From: Acuticoccus kalidii
Lineage (GTDB): Bacteria; Pseudomonadota; Alphaproteobacteria; Rhizobiales; Amorphaceae
NCBI RefSeq assembly: GCF_021556395.1
Contig: NZ_JAKGCS010000010.1
Coordinates: 222,873-286,872, forward strand
Direction: 5' to 3'
Length of the DNA stretch: 64,000 nt
Shown: positions 46,298-55,649 of the stretch, one piece after another
Layout: each line of letters starts with the position of its first letter
Numbering within the stretch: position 1 is the stretch's first letter
The notes under the pieces: model-generated
Told to the model about the DNA's origin: nothing
Database searches by the model: none
Seen by the model: only the letters and a program-made list of their open reading frames with translations
Made by a program: the position numbers and the translations under genes

Positions 46298-49200
46298 ATG
46301 TCAAAGGAGCGGTCGGATTTAACAGACGAGGGATGCGGCGCGGACGCCGGGGTATCCGCCTCCGAAGAGGCGCATACGTGGATCGATTCCGCCAACGCGT
46401 GCCTTGGCGACGGGAACGCGTCGCCATCGCCCGCCGCCGAAGAATCGCGCGACGAGCGGACGGATATCCCCGTCATCGGTGTCGGTGCATCGGCGGGCGG
46501 CCTTGCCGCGCTGAAGGCGTTGTTGCGCGCGATGCCCGCCGACACGGACGCCTCGATCGTCATCGTCCAGCATCTCGCCCCGTCGCGCGAGAGCATGATG
46601 GCGCACATTCTCAGCCGTGTGTCTGACTTGCCCGTCGAGGAGGCCGAAGACGGGGCGACGCTCGCGCGCGGCACCGCCTATGTGGCGCCCCCAGGCCACT
46701 TGATCGATCTCGACGGCAATCGGCTTCGCCTTACAGCGGCTCCATCGTCGCCGCTGCAGCGATCGGTGGATCACTTCTTCGTCTCGCTCGCCCGCGAGCG
46801 GGGCGCGAAAGCGGTCGGCATCGTACTGTCCGGCACAGGCTCGGACGGGGCGGAAGGGGCGCGAAAGATCCAGGAAGCCGGCGGGACGACATTCGTTCAG
46901 ACCCCCGAAAGCGCCGAGCATGACGGGATGCCCTATAGCGCCATCGCCGCCGGCGCCGCCGATTTCGTTCTGCCCATCGAGACGATCTCGCGCGACCTCG
47001 TCGCCGTTCTGCGCCGGTCGGGGGCCGGCGGCGTGGCGGGCGAACCAGCGCTCGACGCGGCGGATCCGCTCTCCTTCGCCGCGGTGCTGCGTCTTCTTCA
47101 ACGGCACACCGGCTACGACTTCCGCTCCTACAAGACCGGGACATTAAATCGCCGGATCAACCGGCGAATGCGTCTTCTCAAGTGCGACACGCTCGCCGAT
47201 TATGTGGTCCGTCTCGATCGGGACGTGGCCGAAGTCGGTGCTCTCTTCAAGGATCTCCTCATTTCGGTGACTCGTTTCTTCCGCGACCCCGCCGCCTGGA
47301 CCGCCATCCAAAACGAAATCCTTCCCGCGCTGGTCGCCTCGAAGACCGAGCCGGGGCCGTTGCGTGTCTGGTGTGCCGGCTGCGCGACGGGCGAGGAGGC
47401 TTACACGCTGGCGATGCTGTGCCTCGAGGAGGTGGAGCGCCAAGAAAAGGCGCTCGAAATCCAGATCTTCGCGACGGACATCGACGAGGCGGCGATCGCC
47501 TTTGCGCGCGACGGGCTTTATCCCGCGTCGATCGCACAGGACGTCTCGCAAGAGCGGCTCGATCGTTTCTTCGTTCCCGAAAACGGTCGCTACCGGATCG
47601 ACAAGCGCCTTCGTCAGATCACGACGCTCGCGGTGCAGAACGTCGTCGGCGATCCGCCATTTTCGCACATCGACCTCATCAGTTGCCGCAATCTGATGAT
47701 CTATCTGTCGGCCGAGGTGCAATCGCGTCTCATCGAGTTGATGCATTTCGCGCTCACGCCGGGCGGATATCTGTTTTTCGGAACGTCGGAGACGCTCGGC
47801 AAGCACACGAACCTCTTTCGCCCGGTGAGCACGGAGGGGCGGATCTATCAGCATGTCGAGCGGTTCGATCGTCGCCAGCCGCATTTCCCCATCCGCCCGA
47901 CCGACCATCGGCCCGCCGCCGCGCGCCGGATCGCCCGGACGCGTGGAATGTCAAGCGACTGGCCGGACACGTTGCGCAAGGCGATGTTCGAGGCGTTCGT
48001 TCCGCCCGCCGTGGTGATCGACGCGCAGCAGAATGTGCAATTCTATCAAGGCTCGGTTCGCCGCTTCCTCGATCTGCCGGAGGGCGAGCCGACCACCCAA
48101 TTGACCCAGCTCGTCACCTCCGCCGTCCGCCCGCAACTGCGCGGCGCGCTCAAGCGGGCGATCGACGCGGACGGCGAGGCCGAGACCCTGCTTGCCGTCT
48201 ATCGCACCCCCGGCGAGCCGCAGACCGAAGTGCGTATCGAGATGCGTGCGCTTCCAACGCTCGGCGAGGAGCGGCTCTTCGTGGTCTCCTTCCTCGAACG
48301 GCCGAGCGAGGGGGAGGGGGCCGAGGTCCGGCGCACGGTCGGCGAGGGGGAACAGAACCTCGTCGATCAACTCGAATATGAGCTCAGCATCACGCGCGAC
48401 GATCTTCAGAGCACGATCGAGGAGCTTGAAAGCTCCAACGAGGAGTTGAAGGCCTCCAACGAAGAGGTGCTCTCGATCAACGAGGAGCTCCAGACCTCGA
48501 ATGAGGAGCTCGAAACCTCGCGCGAGGAGCTTCAGTCGCTGAACGAGGAGCTCAGCACCGTCAACAGCCAGCTCGAAGAGAAAGTGCGCGAGCTGCAGGA
48601 GACGAACGACGACCTGACCAACCTTCTCGCGAGCACCGATATCGCGACGATTTTCCTCGACACCGAGTTCCGCATTCGCCGCTTCACCCCGGCGACGGGC
48701 CAGTTCCTCAACGTGCTCGAGACCGATATCGGCCGGCCGGTCAGCGATCTCGCCCTCAAGGTCAACGACGCGCGCCTCTTCGAGGACGCCAAGGCGGTAC
48801 TCAGCCGCCTCGTGCCGCGCGAGGCGGAGGTCGAGAATGCGGACGGCCGCTGGTTCATCCGCCGCGCGCTGCCTTACCGGACGGCGGACGACCGGATCGC
48901 GGGTATCGTCCTCACTTATTCCGACGCGACGACGCTGAAATTTACCGCCGAGCAGCTTGCCGTGCGCGAGCGTCAGCAGGCGGCGATCGCGAGCCTCGGG
49001 CAGACCGCGACGCGTTCCGACGTGACGATCGACCGGCTCCTCGAGGAGGTGACGGTCGCGATCAAGGAGCGGCTCGACGTGCCGCTCGTCAAAATTCTGC
49101 AGATGAAGCCGGACCGTTCGAGCCTCGTTCTGCGGGCCGGAACCGGGTGGCGGCCCGGCCTCGTCGGTGTCGCCGAGCTTCCCGCGGGCGCGCACAGCCA

Positions 49201-50857
49201 GGGCGGCTACACGCTGCAATCACGCTCCCCGGTGATCGTCCACGATCTCGGGAGCGAGACGCGTTTCGAGGGCCCGCAGCTCCTCATCGAGCACAATGTG
49301 GTGTCCGGCCTCAGCGTCGTGGTGGGGCCGGTGGACCGGCCGTGGGGCGTCGTCGGCGCGCACACGGTCCGGCGCAAGGAATTCTCGGCCGACGACATCA
49401 ACTTCGTGCAGGCCGTCGCGAACATCATCTGGGCGACGGTGGAACGCCAGCAGATCACCAACGCCCGCCATGAGACGGCCGAGCGCCTCGAAATCGCAAT
49501 CGAGGTCGGCCGCCTCGCGACGTGGGATTGGGATTGCACGAGCGGCAAGGTCGTCTGGAGCGACGGTCATTTCTCGCTGGTGGGCTATGGGGTGAACGAG
49601 ATCGAGCCGGATTTCGAACTCTGGTTCTCGCACATCCATCCCGACGACAGGGACACCGTGCGCGGCTGCCTCGAAAGCGCGCTCGAGGGGGACGGCGTCT
49701 ACCATTGCGAATATCGGATCATTCCGCGCGACGGTCAGCCGATGTGGCTCGAAGCGCGCGGCCAGACGACGTTCGACGAGACCGGCAAGCCGGTGCGCAT
49801 GTACGGCGTTCTGATCGATATCGAGGATCGCAAGCGGGCCGAGGAGCAGCAGAGCATCCTGCTTTACGAGCTCGACCACCGGGTTAAAAATATCCTCGCC
49901 AACATCTCCGCCCTCGCGCGGCAGACGCGCCACAACGCGGAATCGGTCGAGCATTATATCAGCGACTTCACCGGTCGCCTCGACGCGATCGCGCGGGCCC
50001 ATACGCTGCTGTCGAGCACACGCTGGGTCGGGGCGAGCCTCGTGACATTGCTCGAAGAGGAACTCGAGCCCTACCGCGGCAAGGGGTCGACGACCATCAC
50101 GATCGCCGGCCCGTCGGTGCAGATGAAGCCGGACGATGCGCAGCTTTTCGCCATCGCCTTCCACGAGCTTGCGACCAATGCGGCGAAATACGGCGCCCTG
50201 TCGGTCGACGATGCCCGGCTCGATATCGGCTGGCGCTTCGAGTGGCGGCAGGACAAAGGCGTTCTCGTCATCGAATGGGTGGAGCGGGACGGGCCGCGCG
50301 TGCGCGGGCCGATGCGCAGCGGTTTCGGCTCCACCGTTCTCGAACGGCTGGTGCCCGCGCAGACACAGAGCGTCATCACCCTCGATTTCGCGCCCGAGGG
50401 TCTGCGCTGCCGTATCGAAATCGACCAGTCCCGTCTCGACACTCACCGAACCGAACCCGAGCCTGTCCTCCATGGTCCGCCAATGACGAGCCAGAATACC
50501 AGCATCGAAGGCCGCGCCGTCCTCATCGTCGAGGATTCGAGCCTCACCGCCATGGACCTCGAGATGGTGCTCGAGGATGCCGGTGCGACGGTCGTCGGGA
50601 TCGCGCGGACCGTCGAGGCGGCCCAGGCGATCCTCGCCCAAAAGGATGTCGACGTCGCCGTCGTCGATCGCAACCTGCAGGGCGAGCACACCAACGAGCT
50701 CGCCCGCCACCTCCTCGCCGAAAAGATCCCCTTCGTCTTCGTGACCGGCTACAGCGACGGCAATGTGCCCGACGATCTCGTCGACGTGCCGTTGATGAAC
50801 AAGCCCTTCGATGTCGAACAGCTCGTGTCTCTGTTGTCGGAGCTCAGCGCCCGCTAA
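46298..50857 (+). CDS. CheB-CheR-PAS-GAF-PAS-HWE kinase-receiver hybrid
   Basis: This cytoplasmic signalling protein has 1519 residues. In order it has a CheB methylesterase domain (about 56-245; Ser65, His92, Asp183 as catalytic triad), a CheR methyltransferase (about 255-525; SVTRFFRD, RVWCAGCATGEEAYTLAM), a PAS-like segment, a long Glu/Ser/Leu coiled coil (about 690-770), a PAS domain, a GAF domain (about 900-1050), another PAS (about 1065-1180), an HWE kinase domain with His1194 (ELDHRVKNILANISALARQT) and a receiver with Asp1457 (VVDRNL, then MNKPF). No membrane helix is seen. No MCP or CheA is nearby, so a role outside classical chemotaxis, perhaps toward PhyR, is likely. Confidence 0.93.
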   Translation: MSKERSDLTDEGCGADAGVSASEEAHTWIDSANACLGDGNASPSPAAEESRDERTDIPVIGVGASAGGLAALKALLRAMPADTDASIVIVQHLAPSRESMMAHILSRVSDLPVEEAEDGATLARGTAYVAPPGHLIDLDGNRLRLTAAPSSPLQRSVDHFFVSLARERGAKAVGIVLSGTGSDGAEGARKIQEAGGTTFVQTPESAEHDGMPYSAIAAGAADFVLPIETISRDLVAVLRRSGAGGVAGEPALDAADPLSFAAVLRLLQRHTGYDFRSYKTGTLNRRINRRMRLLKCDTLADYVVRLDRDVAEVGALFKDLLISVTRFFRDPAAWTAIQNEILPALVASKTEPGPLRVWCAGCATGEEAYTLAMLCLEEVERQEKALEIQIFATDIDEAAIAFARDGLYPASIAQDVSQERLDRFFVPENGRYRIDKRLRQITTLAVQNVVGDPPFSHIDLISCRNLMIYLSAEVQSRLIELMHFALTPGGYLFFGTSETLGKHTNLFRPVSTEGRIYQHVERFDRRQPHFPIRPTDHRPAAARRIARTRGMSSDWPDTLRKAMFEAFVPPAVVIDAQQNVQFYQGSVRRFLDLPEGEPTTQLTQLVTSAVRPQLRGALKRAIDADGEAETLLAVYRTPGEPQTEVRIEMRALPTLGEERLFVVSFLERPSEGEGAEVRRTVGEGEQNLVDQLEYELSITRDDLQSTIEELESSNEELKASNEEVLSINEELQTSNEELETSREELQSLNEELSTVNSQLEEKVRELQETNDDLTNLLASTDIATIFLDTEFRIRRFTPATGQFLNVLETDIGRPVSDLALKVNDARLFEDAKAVLSRLVPREAEVENADGRWFIRRALPYRTADDRIAGIVLTYSDATTLKFTAEQLAVRERQQAAIASLGQTATRSDVTIDRLLEEVTVAIKERLDVPLVKILQMKPDRSSLVLRAGTGWRPGLVGVAELPAGAHSQGGYTLQSRSPVIVHDLGSETRFEGPQLLIEHNVVSGLSVVVGPVDRPWGVVGAHTVRRKEFSADDINFVQAVANIIWATVERQQITNARHETAERLEIAIEVGRLATWDWDCTSGKVVWSDGHFSLVGYGVNEIEPDFELWFSHIHPDDRDTVRGCLESALEGDGVYHCEYRIIPRDGQPMWLEARGQTTFDETGKPVRMYGVLIDIEDRKRAEEQQSILLYELDHRVKNILANISALARQTRHNAESVEHYISDFTGRLDAIARAHTLLSSTRWVGASLVTLLEEELEPYRGKGSTTITIAGPSVQMKPDDAQLFAIAFHELATNAAKYGALSVDDARLDIGWRFEWRQDKGVLVIEWVERDGPRVRGPMRSGFGSTVLERLVPAQTQSVITLDFAPEGLRCRIEIDQSRLDTHRTEPEPVLHGPPMTSQNTSIEGRAVLIVEDSSLTAMDLEMVLEDAGATVVGIARTVEAAQAILAQKDVDVAVVDRNLQGEHTNELARHLLAEKIPFVFVTGYSDGNVPDDLVDVPLMNKPFDVEQLVSLLSELSAR

Positions 50858-50905
50858 GAGGAAGGGAACCGGGCGCGACGGCCCGGAGCTCAGCGGGAGG
50901 CGAGG

Positions 50906-51715
50906 ATGGAACAGGCCAACGCGGCGGACGCCGAGCGGGCGGAGACGATCGCGGCGGAGCTCGACGCCGCGCTCGGTGCGCCGCGGCAGATCGATCCCAT
51001 CTCGTTACGCTATCCGGGTTTCGGCCTCGCCGACGCCTACAAGGTCGCCGCGCGCCTCAACGCCCGGCGTGGCGGTCGGCGCGTCGGCCGCAAGATCGGT
51101 TTCACCAACCGCACGATCTGGGAGCGCTATGGCGTCGACGGCCCGATGTGGGGCGATGTGACCGATACCACGTTGATCCGGCTCGACGAAGCCGGCCCCG
51201 TGTCGCTCGCGCCGTTCCTGGAGCCGCGCATCGAGCCGGAGGTCGCGCTGAAGCTCGCCGCCGTTCCGCAGCCCGGCATGGACGAGGCGGCCTTGCGGGG
51301 CTGCGTCGCATGGTTCGCGCCCGCCTTCGAGATCGTCCATTCGGTCTATCCGGGCTGGTCGTTCGCCCTTGCCGATGCGGCCGCCTCGAACAGCCTTCAT
51401 GGCGCCCTCCTTCTCGGCACGCCGGTGCCGAATGAGGGTGATTGGCCGGAAAGGCTCCCGGAACTCCGCCTTCATCTGTCGAAAGACGGGAGCGTCGTGG
51501 AGGTCGGGGCCGGCGAAAACGTCCTCGGTGGGCCGCTCTCGGCCCTTCGCTTCCTCGTCGAGGGATTGGACGCGTTCGGGGAGCCGCCGCTCGAAATCGG
51601 CGAGATCATCACCACCGGCACGTTGACCGACGCCTGGCCGCTGACGCCCGGCGCCGTCTTCTCGGCCGTGTATGAGGGAACGCCCTTCGCGCCGATCGAG
51701 GCCCGCTTCGCCTGA
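50906..51715 (+). CDS. 2-keto-4-pentenoate hydratase-like protein
   Basis: This FAH-fold protein of 269 residues is similar to MhpD/HpaH hydratases. It has ADAYKVAARLNARRGGRRVGRKIGFTN, the metal-binding EPRIEPEVALKL, AFEIVHSVYPGW, NSLHGALLLGTPVP and GEIITTGTLTDAWPLTPGAVFSA. It would hydrate a 2-oxo-4-enoate or act on a related oxo acid. No aromatic meta-cleavage genes are nearby, so the substrate is open. It starts 48 bases after the hybrid kinase and converges with the ABC exporter. Confidence 0.88.
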   Translation: MEQANAADAERAETIAAELDAALGAPRQIDPISLRYPGFGLADAYKVAARLNARRGGRRVGRKIGFTNRTIWERYGVDGPMWGDVTDTTLIRLDEAGPVSLAPFLEPRIEPEVALKLAAVPQPGMDEAALRGCVAWFAPAFEIVHSVYPGWSFALADAAASNSLHGALLLGTPVPNEGDWPERLPELRLHLSKDGSVVEVGAGENVLGGPLSALRFLVEGLDAFGEPPLEIGEIITTGTLTDAWPLTPGAVFSAVYEGTPFAPIEARFA

Positions 51716-51719
51716 GCCC

Positions 51720-53444
51720 TCAGGCCCCCGCGAATTGGGCTTCGTGGAGGCGGCGATAGATCCCCTGCGCCGCGACGAGATCGCCGTGGCGTCCTTCTTC
51801 GGCGATTCCGTCGTGTGTCACGACGACGATCCGGTCCGCGTCGCGGATCGTCGCGAGGCGGTGGGCGATCATCAGCGTCGTGCGCCCCTCGGACAGCTTG
51901 GCGAGTGAGGCTTGAATCTCCCGCTCGGTTTCCGAATCGAGCGCGGACGTCGCCTCGTCGAGGATCAGGATCGCCGGATCCTTCAAGAAGATGCGGGCGA
52001 TCGCGAGGCGCTGCTTCTGCCCGCCGGAGAGCTTCACGCCGCGCTCGCCGATCACCGTGTCGAGCCCCTCGGGAAGGCCGTCGATCAGCGTGTCGAGCCG
52101 CGCGGAGGTGACGGCCTTGCGGATATCGTCGTCACTCGCGCCGAGCCGGCCATAGGCGATATTGTCTCGGATCGTGCCGGCGAAGAGGAAGACGTCCTGT
52201 TGGACGATGCCGATCTGGCGGCGCAAAGACGAGAGCGTGACGTCCTGGATATCGAGCCCGTCGATCGTGATGCGGCCTTCGCTCGGCTCGTAAAAACGGG
52301 GAAGGAGCGAGCAGATCGTCGTCTTGCCCGCGCCCGACGGGCCGACAAAGGCGACCGTCTCACCCGCCCGGATCGTCAGGTCGATGCCCGAGAGGATCTT
52401 GCGCGAGCCTTGATAGCCGAAGCTCACATTCTCATAGCGGATCTCGTTGGCGATCTCCGGCAGGTCGACGGCGCCGGGACGGTCGACGATATCGGGCTCC
52501 GTCTCCAGAAGTTCGAGATAGGAGCGGAAGCCGGCGACACCCTTCGGATAGACCTCGAGGACGGCGTTGATCTTGTCGATCGGCCGGAAGAACACGTTGA
52601 CGAGCAGCAGGAAGCCGATGAAGCCGCCCGCCGTCAGCTCCCCCCGGATTACGAACCAGGTGCCGGCGATCATCACGATCACCTGGATGAGGCGCATACC
52701 GAAATAGGATAGCGCGCTGTTGGCGGCCATCATCTTGTAGGCGGCGAGCTTGGTCGCGCGATAGCGCGCATTGTCGACGGCGAAGAGCTGGCGCTCGTGC
52801 TCCTCGTTGCCGAACGCCTGGACGACGCGCATTCCGCCGACATTTTCTTCGAGCCGCGCATTGAACGCGCCGACGCTGCGGAAGAGGTTGCGGAAATTGT
52901 GCGTCATCCGCGTGCCGAAATGGGTCGTCAGCCACGCGATCAGGGGGACGATCGCGCCGGTGATGAGCGCGAGCTCGACATTCACCGTCGTCATCAGGAG
53001 GAAGGCGCCGAAGAAGGTCATCACGGCGAGGAAGACGTCTTCCGGCCCGTGATGGGCGACCTCGCCGACCTCTTCGAGATCCTTGGTCACGCGGGCGACG
53101 AGGTGTCCGGTCTTCTGATTGTCGTAGTAGCTGAAGGAGAGCTTTTGCAGGTGGTCGAACGCCCGGCGGCGCATCTCGGTCTCGATGTTGATGCCGAGCA
53201 TATGACCCCAATAGGTCACGACCGACATCAGCCCCGTATTCAGAATATAGACCGCGAGGAGGCCGAGCGCCGCGGCGATGATGAGGCCCCAATTCTGCGC
53301 CGGCAAAAGGTGGTCGATATAAAGCTTCACCGCCATCGGGAAGCTGAGTTCGAGAAGTCCCGACAGCACCGCACAGCCGAAATCGAGCGCGAAGAGGCCC
53401 TTATAGGGGGCGTAATAAGCGAAGAATTTGCGCAAGAGCGTCAT
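51720..53444 (-). CDS. ABC exporter, fused permease-ATPase (MsbA-like)
   Basis: This half-transporter of 574 residues has six transmembrane helices (about 15-310) and a nucleotide-binding domain with Walker A GPSGAGKTT, signature LSGGQKQR, Walker B ILILDEAT and H-loop MIAHRLATI. It works as a homodimer at the inner membrane and resembles lipid or multidrug flippases. No adjacent partner half or membrane-fusion protein is seen. The substrate is unknown. Confidence 0.93.
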   Translation of the reverse strand: MTLLRKFFAYYAPYKGLFALDFGCAVLSGLLELSFPMAVKLYIDHLLPAQNWGLIIAAALGLLAVYILNTGLMSVVTYWGHMLGINIETEMRRRAFDHLQKLSFSYYDNQKTGHLVARVTKDLEEVGEVAHHGPEDVFLAVMTFFGAFLLMTTVNVELALITGAIVPLIAWLTTHFGTRMTHNFRNLFRSVGAFNARLEENVGGMRVVQAFGNEEHERQLFAVDNARYRATKLAAYKMMAANSALSYFGMRLIQVIVMIAGTWFVIRGELTAGGFIGFLLLVNVFFRPIDKINAVLEVYPKGVAGFRSYLELLETEPDIVDRPGAVDLPEIANEIRYENVSFGYQGSRKILSGIDLTIRAGETVAFVGPSGAGKTTICSLLPRFYEPSEGRITIDGLDIQDVTLSSLRRQIGIVQQDVFLFAGTIRDNIAYGRLGASDDDIRKAVTSARLDTLIDGLPEGLDTVIGERGVKLSGGQKQRLAIARIFLKDPAILILDEATSALDSETEREIQASLAKLSEGRTTLMIAHRLATIRDADRIVVVTHDGIAEEGRHGDLVAAQGIYRRLHEAQFAGA

Positions 53445-53602
53445 CCGGCTCCATCCTACGGCACGAACGCGGCGATGCCCGCCGCGGACGAGAGCGGCGA
53501 TCGGGGCAAACGGAGCGCGGGGTTCAGATGTCGTCGCCCGAGCGGGCGATCGGCGATGATGTACGCCGACCGCGTCCTTTCATCAATGCACGATGGCGGG
53601 CG

Positions 53603-54478
53603 TCAGGTGCGCGGGGAAAAGTGGTCGATCGGGATCTTGAGGTAGGACCGGCCGTTTTTCTCCGGGGCCGGCTTGCGGCCGCCGCGAATGTTGATCTGGA
53701 GCGCGGCGAGCATCAGCTTGGGAAGCGGCAATGTCGCGTCCCGCGCATCGCGCACGGCGCGATAATCGGCTTCGCTGACGCCGTCCTTCATGTGGATGTT
53801 GGTCGCCTTCTGCTCGGCGACGGTCGATTGGCACATCGCCTCGCGCCCCTTCGGCGCATAGTCGTGGCCGACGAAGACGCGCGTTTCGTCGGGGAGGGCA
53901 AGGATCGCCTGGAGGCTGCGATAAAGATCGGCCGAAGATCCGCCCGGAAAGTCGGCGCGGCTCGTCCCCGCGTCCGGCATCATCAGCGTGTCGTGGACGA
54001 ACGCGGCGTCGCCCGCGACATAGGTGATCGAGGCGAGCGTGTGCCCCGGCGAGAACATCACCCGCACGGCGATCTCGCCGACATGGAACACCTCGCCATC
54101 GGCAAACAGCCGGTCCCATTGGCGGCCGTCGGTCGGAAGGTCGGGCAGATTGTAGATCTCCTGCCAGAGCGTCTGCACCTTCACGACATGCTCGCCGATC
54201 CCCGTCGGCGCACCGAGCCGCTCGGCGAGGATGGGGGCGGCGGAGAAATGGTCGGCATGGGGGTGGGTGTCGAGAATGTGGACGATCTCGATCCCCTCGG
54301 CGGCGACATGTGCGAGGATCGCGTCGACGCATTCGGTCGTCGTCGCGCCCGCGTTCGCGTCATAATTCCACACGGGGTCGACGATCGCGCCCTTCATCGT
54401 GACCGGGTCGTGGAAGACGTATTGCCAACTTCCGGTCGCCTTGTCCCAGAACGATTTTACGACGGGTCGGTTCGCCAT
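53603..54478 (-). CDS. MBL-fold hydrolase, ETHE1/Blh-like (persulfide dioxygenase type)
   Basis: This protein of 291 residues has metal ligands in THPHADH (His72, His74, Asp76, His77), His146 (SPGHTLAS), Asp163 and His205 (VGHDY). The GTSRADFPGG stretch matches the substrate loop of persulfide dioxygenases, in which iron binds two histidines and an aspartate. Such enzymes oxidise glutathione persulfide to sulfite. A strong GGAGA ribosome site precedes the ATG. The next gene downstream in the window is a YeiH-type permease, often linked to sulfur compounds. The annotation as beta-lactamase-like alone would be too broad. Confidence 0.85.
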   Translation of the reverse strand: MANRPVVKSFWDKATGSWQYVFHDPVTMKGAIVDPVWNYDANAGATTTECVDAILAHVAAEGIEIVHILDTHPHADHFSAAPILAERLGAPTGIGEHVVKVQTLWQEIYNLPDLPTDGRQWDRLFADGEVFHVGEIAVRVMFSPGHTLASITYVAGDAAFVHDTLMMPDAGTSRADFPGGSSADLYRSLQAILALPDETRVFVGHDYAPKGREAMCQSTVAEQKATNIHMKDGVSEADYRAVRDARDATLPLPKLMLAALQINIRGGRKPAPEKNGRSYLKIPIDHFSPRT

Positions 54479-54616
54479 GGTCTCCTCGCGTGTCGATGAA
54501 CGGTCCCGACGAGGGACGCCATCGCGCGGTTGATAACACTGCGATGCGTCAAACGCGCCTCCACTTTGAACGGGCGTTTCACCGCACCGATGCCGGGAGG
54601 CCGCGCCGCGTTTCGC

Positions 54617-55603
54617 TCAGAACCAGATGAGGACCACGGTGACAGCCGCCGCGAGGAGAAGCAGCGTCTCGGTGACGATGAGGCCGATATGCCCGCCGCC
54701 GAGCTGGAACATCGCCGCGAGCGAGGTTTTCACGCCGAGCGCCGCGATCGCCACCACGAGGAAGGCGCGGGAGACGGTGTTGATGAGCGCCTCGACCTCC
54801 AGCGGCACGATACCGGTGCTGTTGATCGCGACGAAGACGGCAAACGCGATGACGAACCAGGGCAGGGAGATCCCTTTCGCCTCGCCCCCGCGGCTCATGA
54901 ACGAGACCGCGAGGAGGACGACGGGCAGAAGCGCGACGCGCTCGAGCTTCACGAGCGCGGCGGTGTTGCCGGCGACCTCGCTCACCGAATAGCCGGCACC
55001 GACGACCTGGGCGACATCGTGGATCGTCGCGCCGATCAGGAAGCCGATTTCCGCATCGCCGAGCCCGAGAACCTGGAAGAGGATCGGATAGCCGATCATC
55101 GCGATGGTGGAGAGCGTGGTGACGGCGATCACCGTAAAGAGCGTATCGCGCTCCAACGTCTTGCTTTTGGGCAGGACGGCGGCGAGGGCGAGCGCCGCCG
55201 AGGCGCCGCAGATCGCGACCGCCCCGCCGGTGAGTACGCCGAAGGTCCGCGGCCGTCCGAAGACGGGGGCGAGGACGAGGCCGGCGCCGATCGTGAACGC
55301 GAGGAGGAGGCACACCGTCAACACGACGCCCGCCCCCATCGAAATGATGTCCTCGACATGCAGGCGAAAGCCGAGAAGGGCGACGCCGAGCCGAAGGACC
55401 GTCTTCGATGCGAGATCGATGCCGGGCGCGCATTGCGGCTGGTCGTGGAGGAAATGGAAGGCGATGCCGATGAGAAGCGCGAACAGCATCGCCGGCGCGC
55501 CATAATGGTCGGCGAGGAAGCCGGCGCATGCCCCGATCGTCGCCGCGAGACCGAGGCCGCGCCAGTGGGTCTCGACGTGCCGGATCAGGCTCCGCCCCGT
55601 CAT
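54617..55603 (-). CDS. yeiH: YeiH family putative sulfate/sulfite exporter
   Basis: This membrane protein of 328 residues has about ten helices and belongs to UPF0324 (Cons_hypoth698). Marks are LLIGIAFHFL, LASKTVLRLGVALLGFRL, GGAVAICGASAALALAAVLP and IGATIHDVAQVVGAGYSVSE. It lies upstream of the MBL-fold gene on the same strand with 138 bases between. In other proteobacteria YeiH-type permeases occur with sulfur oxidation genes, so sulfite export is a reasonable inference. Confidence 0.9.
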   Translation of the reverse strand: MTGRSLIRHVETHWRGLGLAATIGACAGFLADHYGAPAMLFALLIGIAFHFLHDQPQCAPGIDLASKTVLRLGVALLGFRLHVEDIISMGAGVVLTVCLLLAFTIGAGLVLAPVFGRPRTFGVLTGGAVAICGASAALALAAVLPKSKTLERDTLFTVIAVTTLSTIAMIGYPILFQVLGLGDAEIGFLIGATIHDVAQVVGAGYSVSEVAGNTAALVKLERVALLPVVLLAVSFMSRGGEAKGISLPWFVIAFAVFVAINSTGIVPLEVEALINTVSRAFLVVAIAALGVKTSLAAMFQLGGGHIGLIVTETLLLLAAAVTVVLIWF

Positions 55604-55649
55604 CGCGCGTCCTCCACCATCATCGTCCCATGCGTGCCGCGATCGGTCG

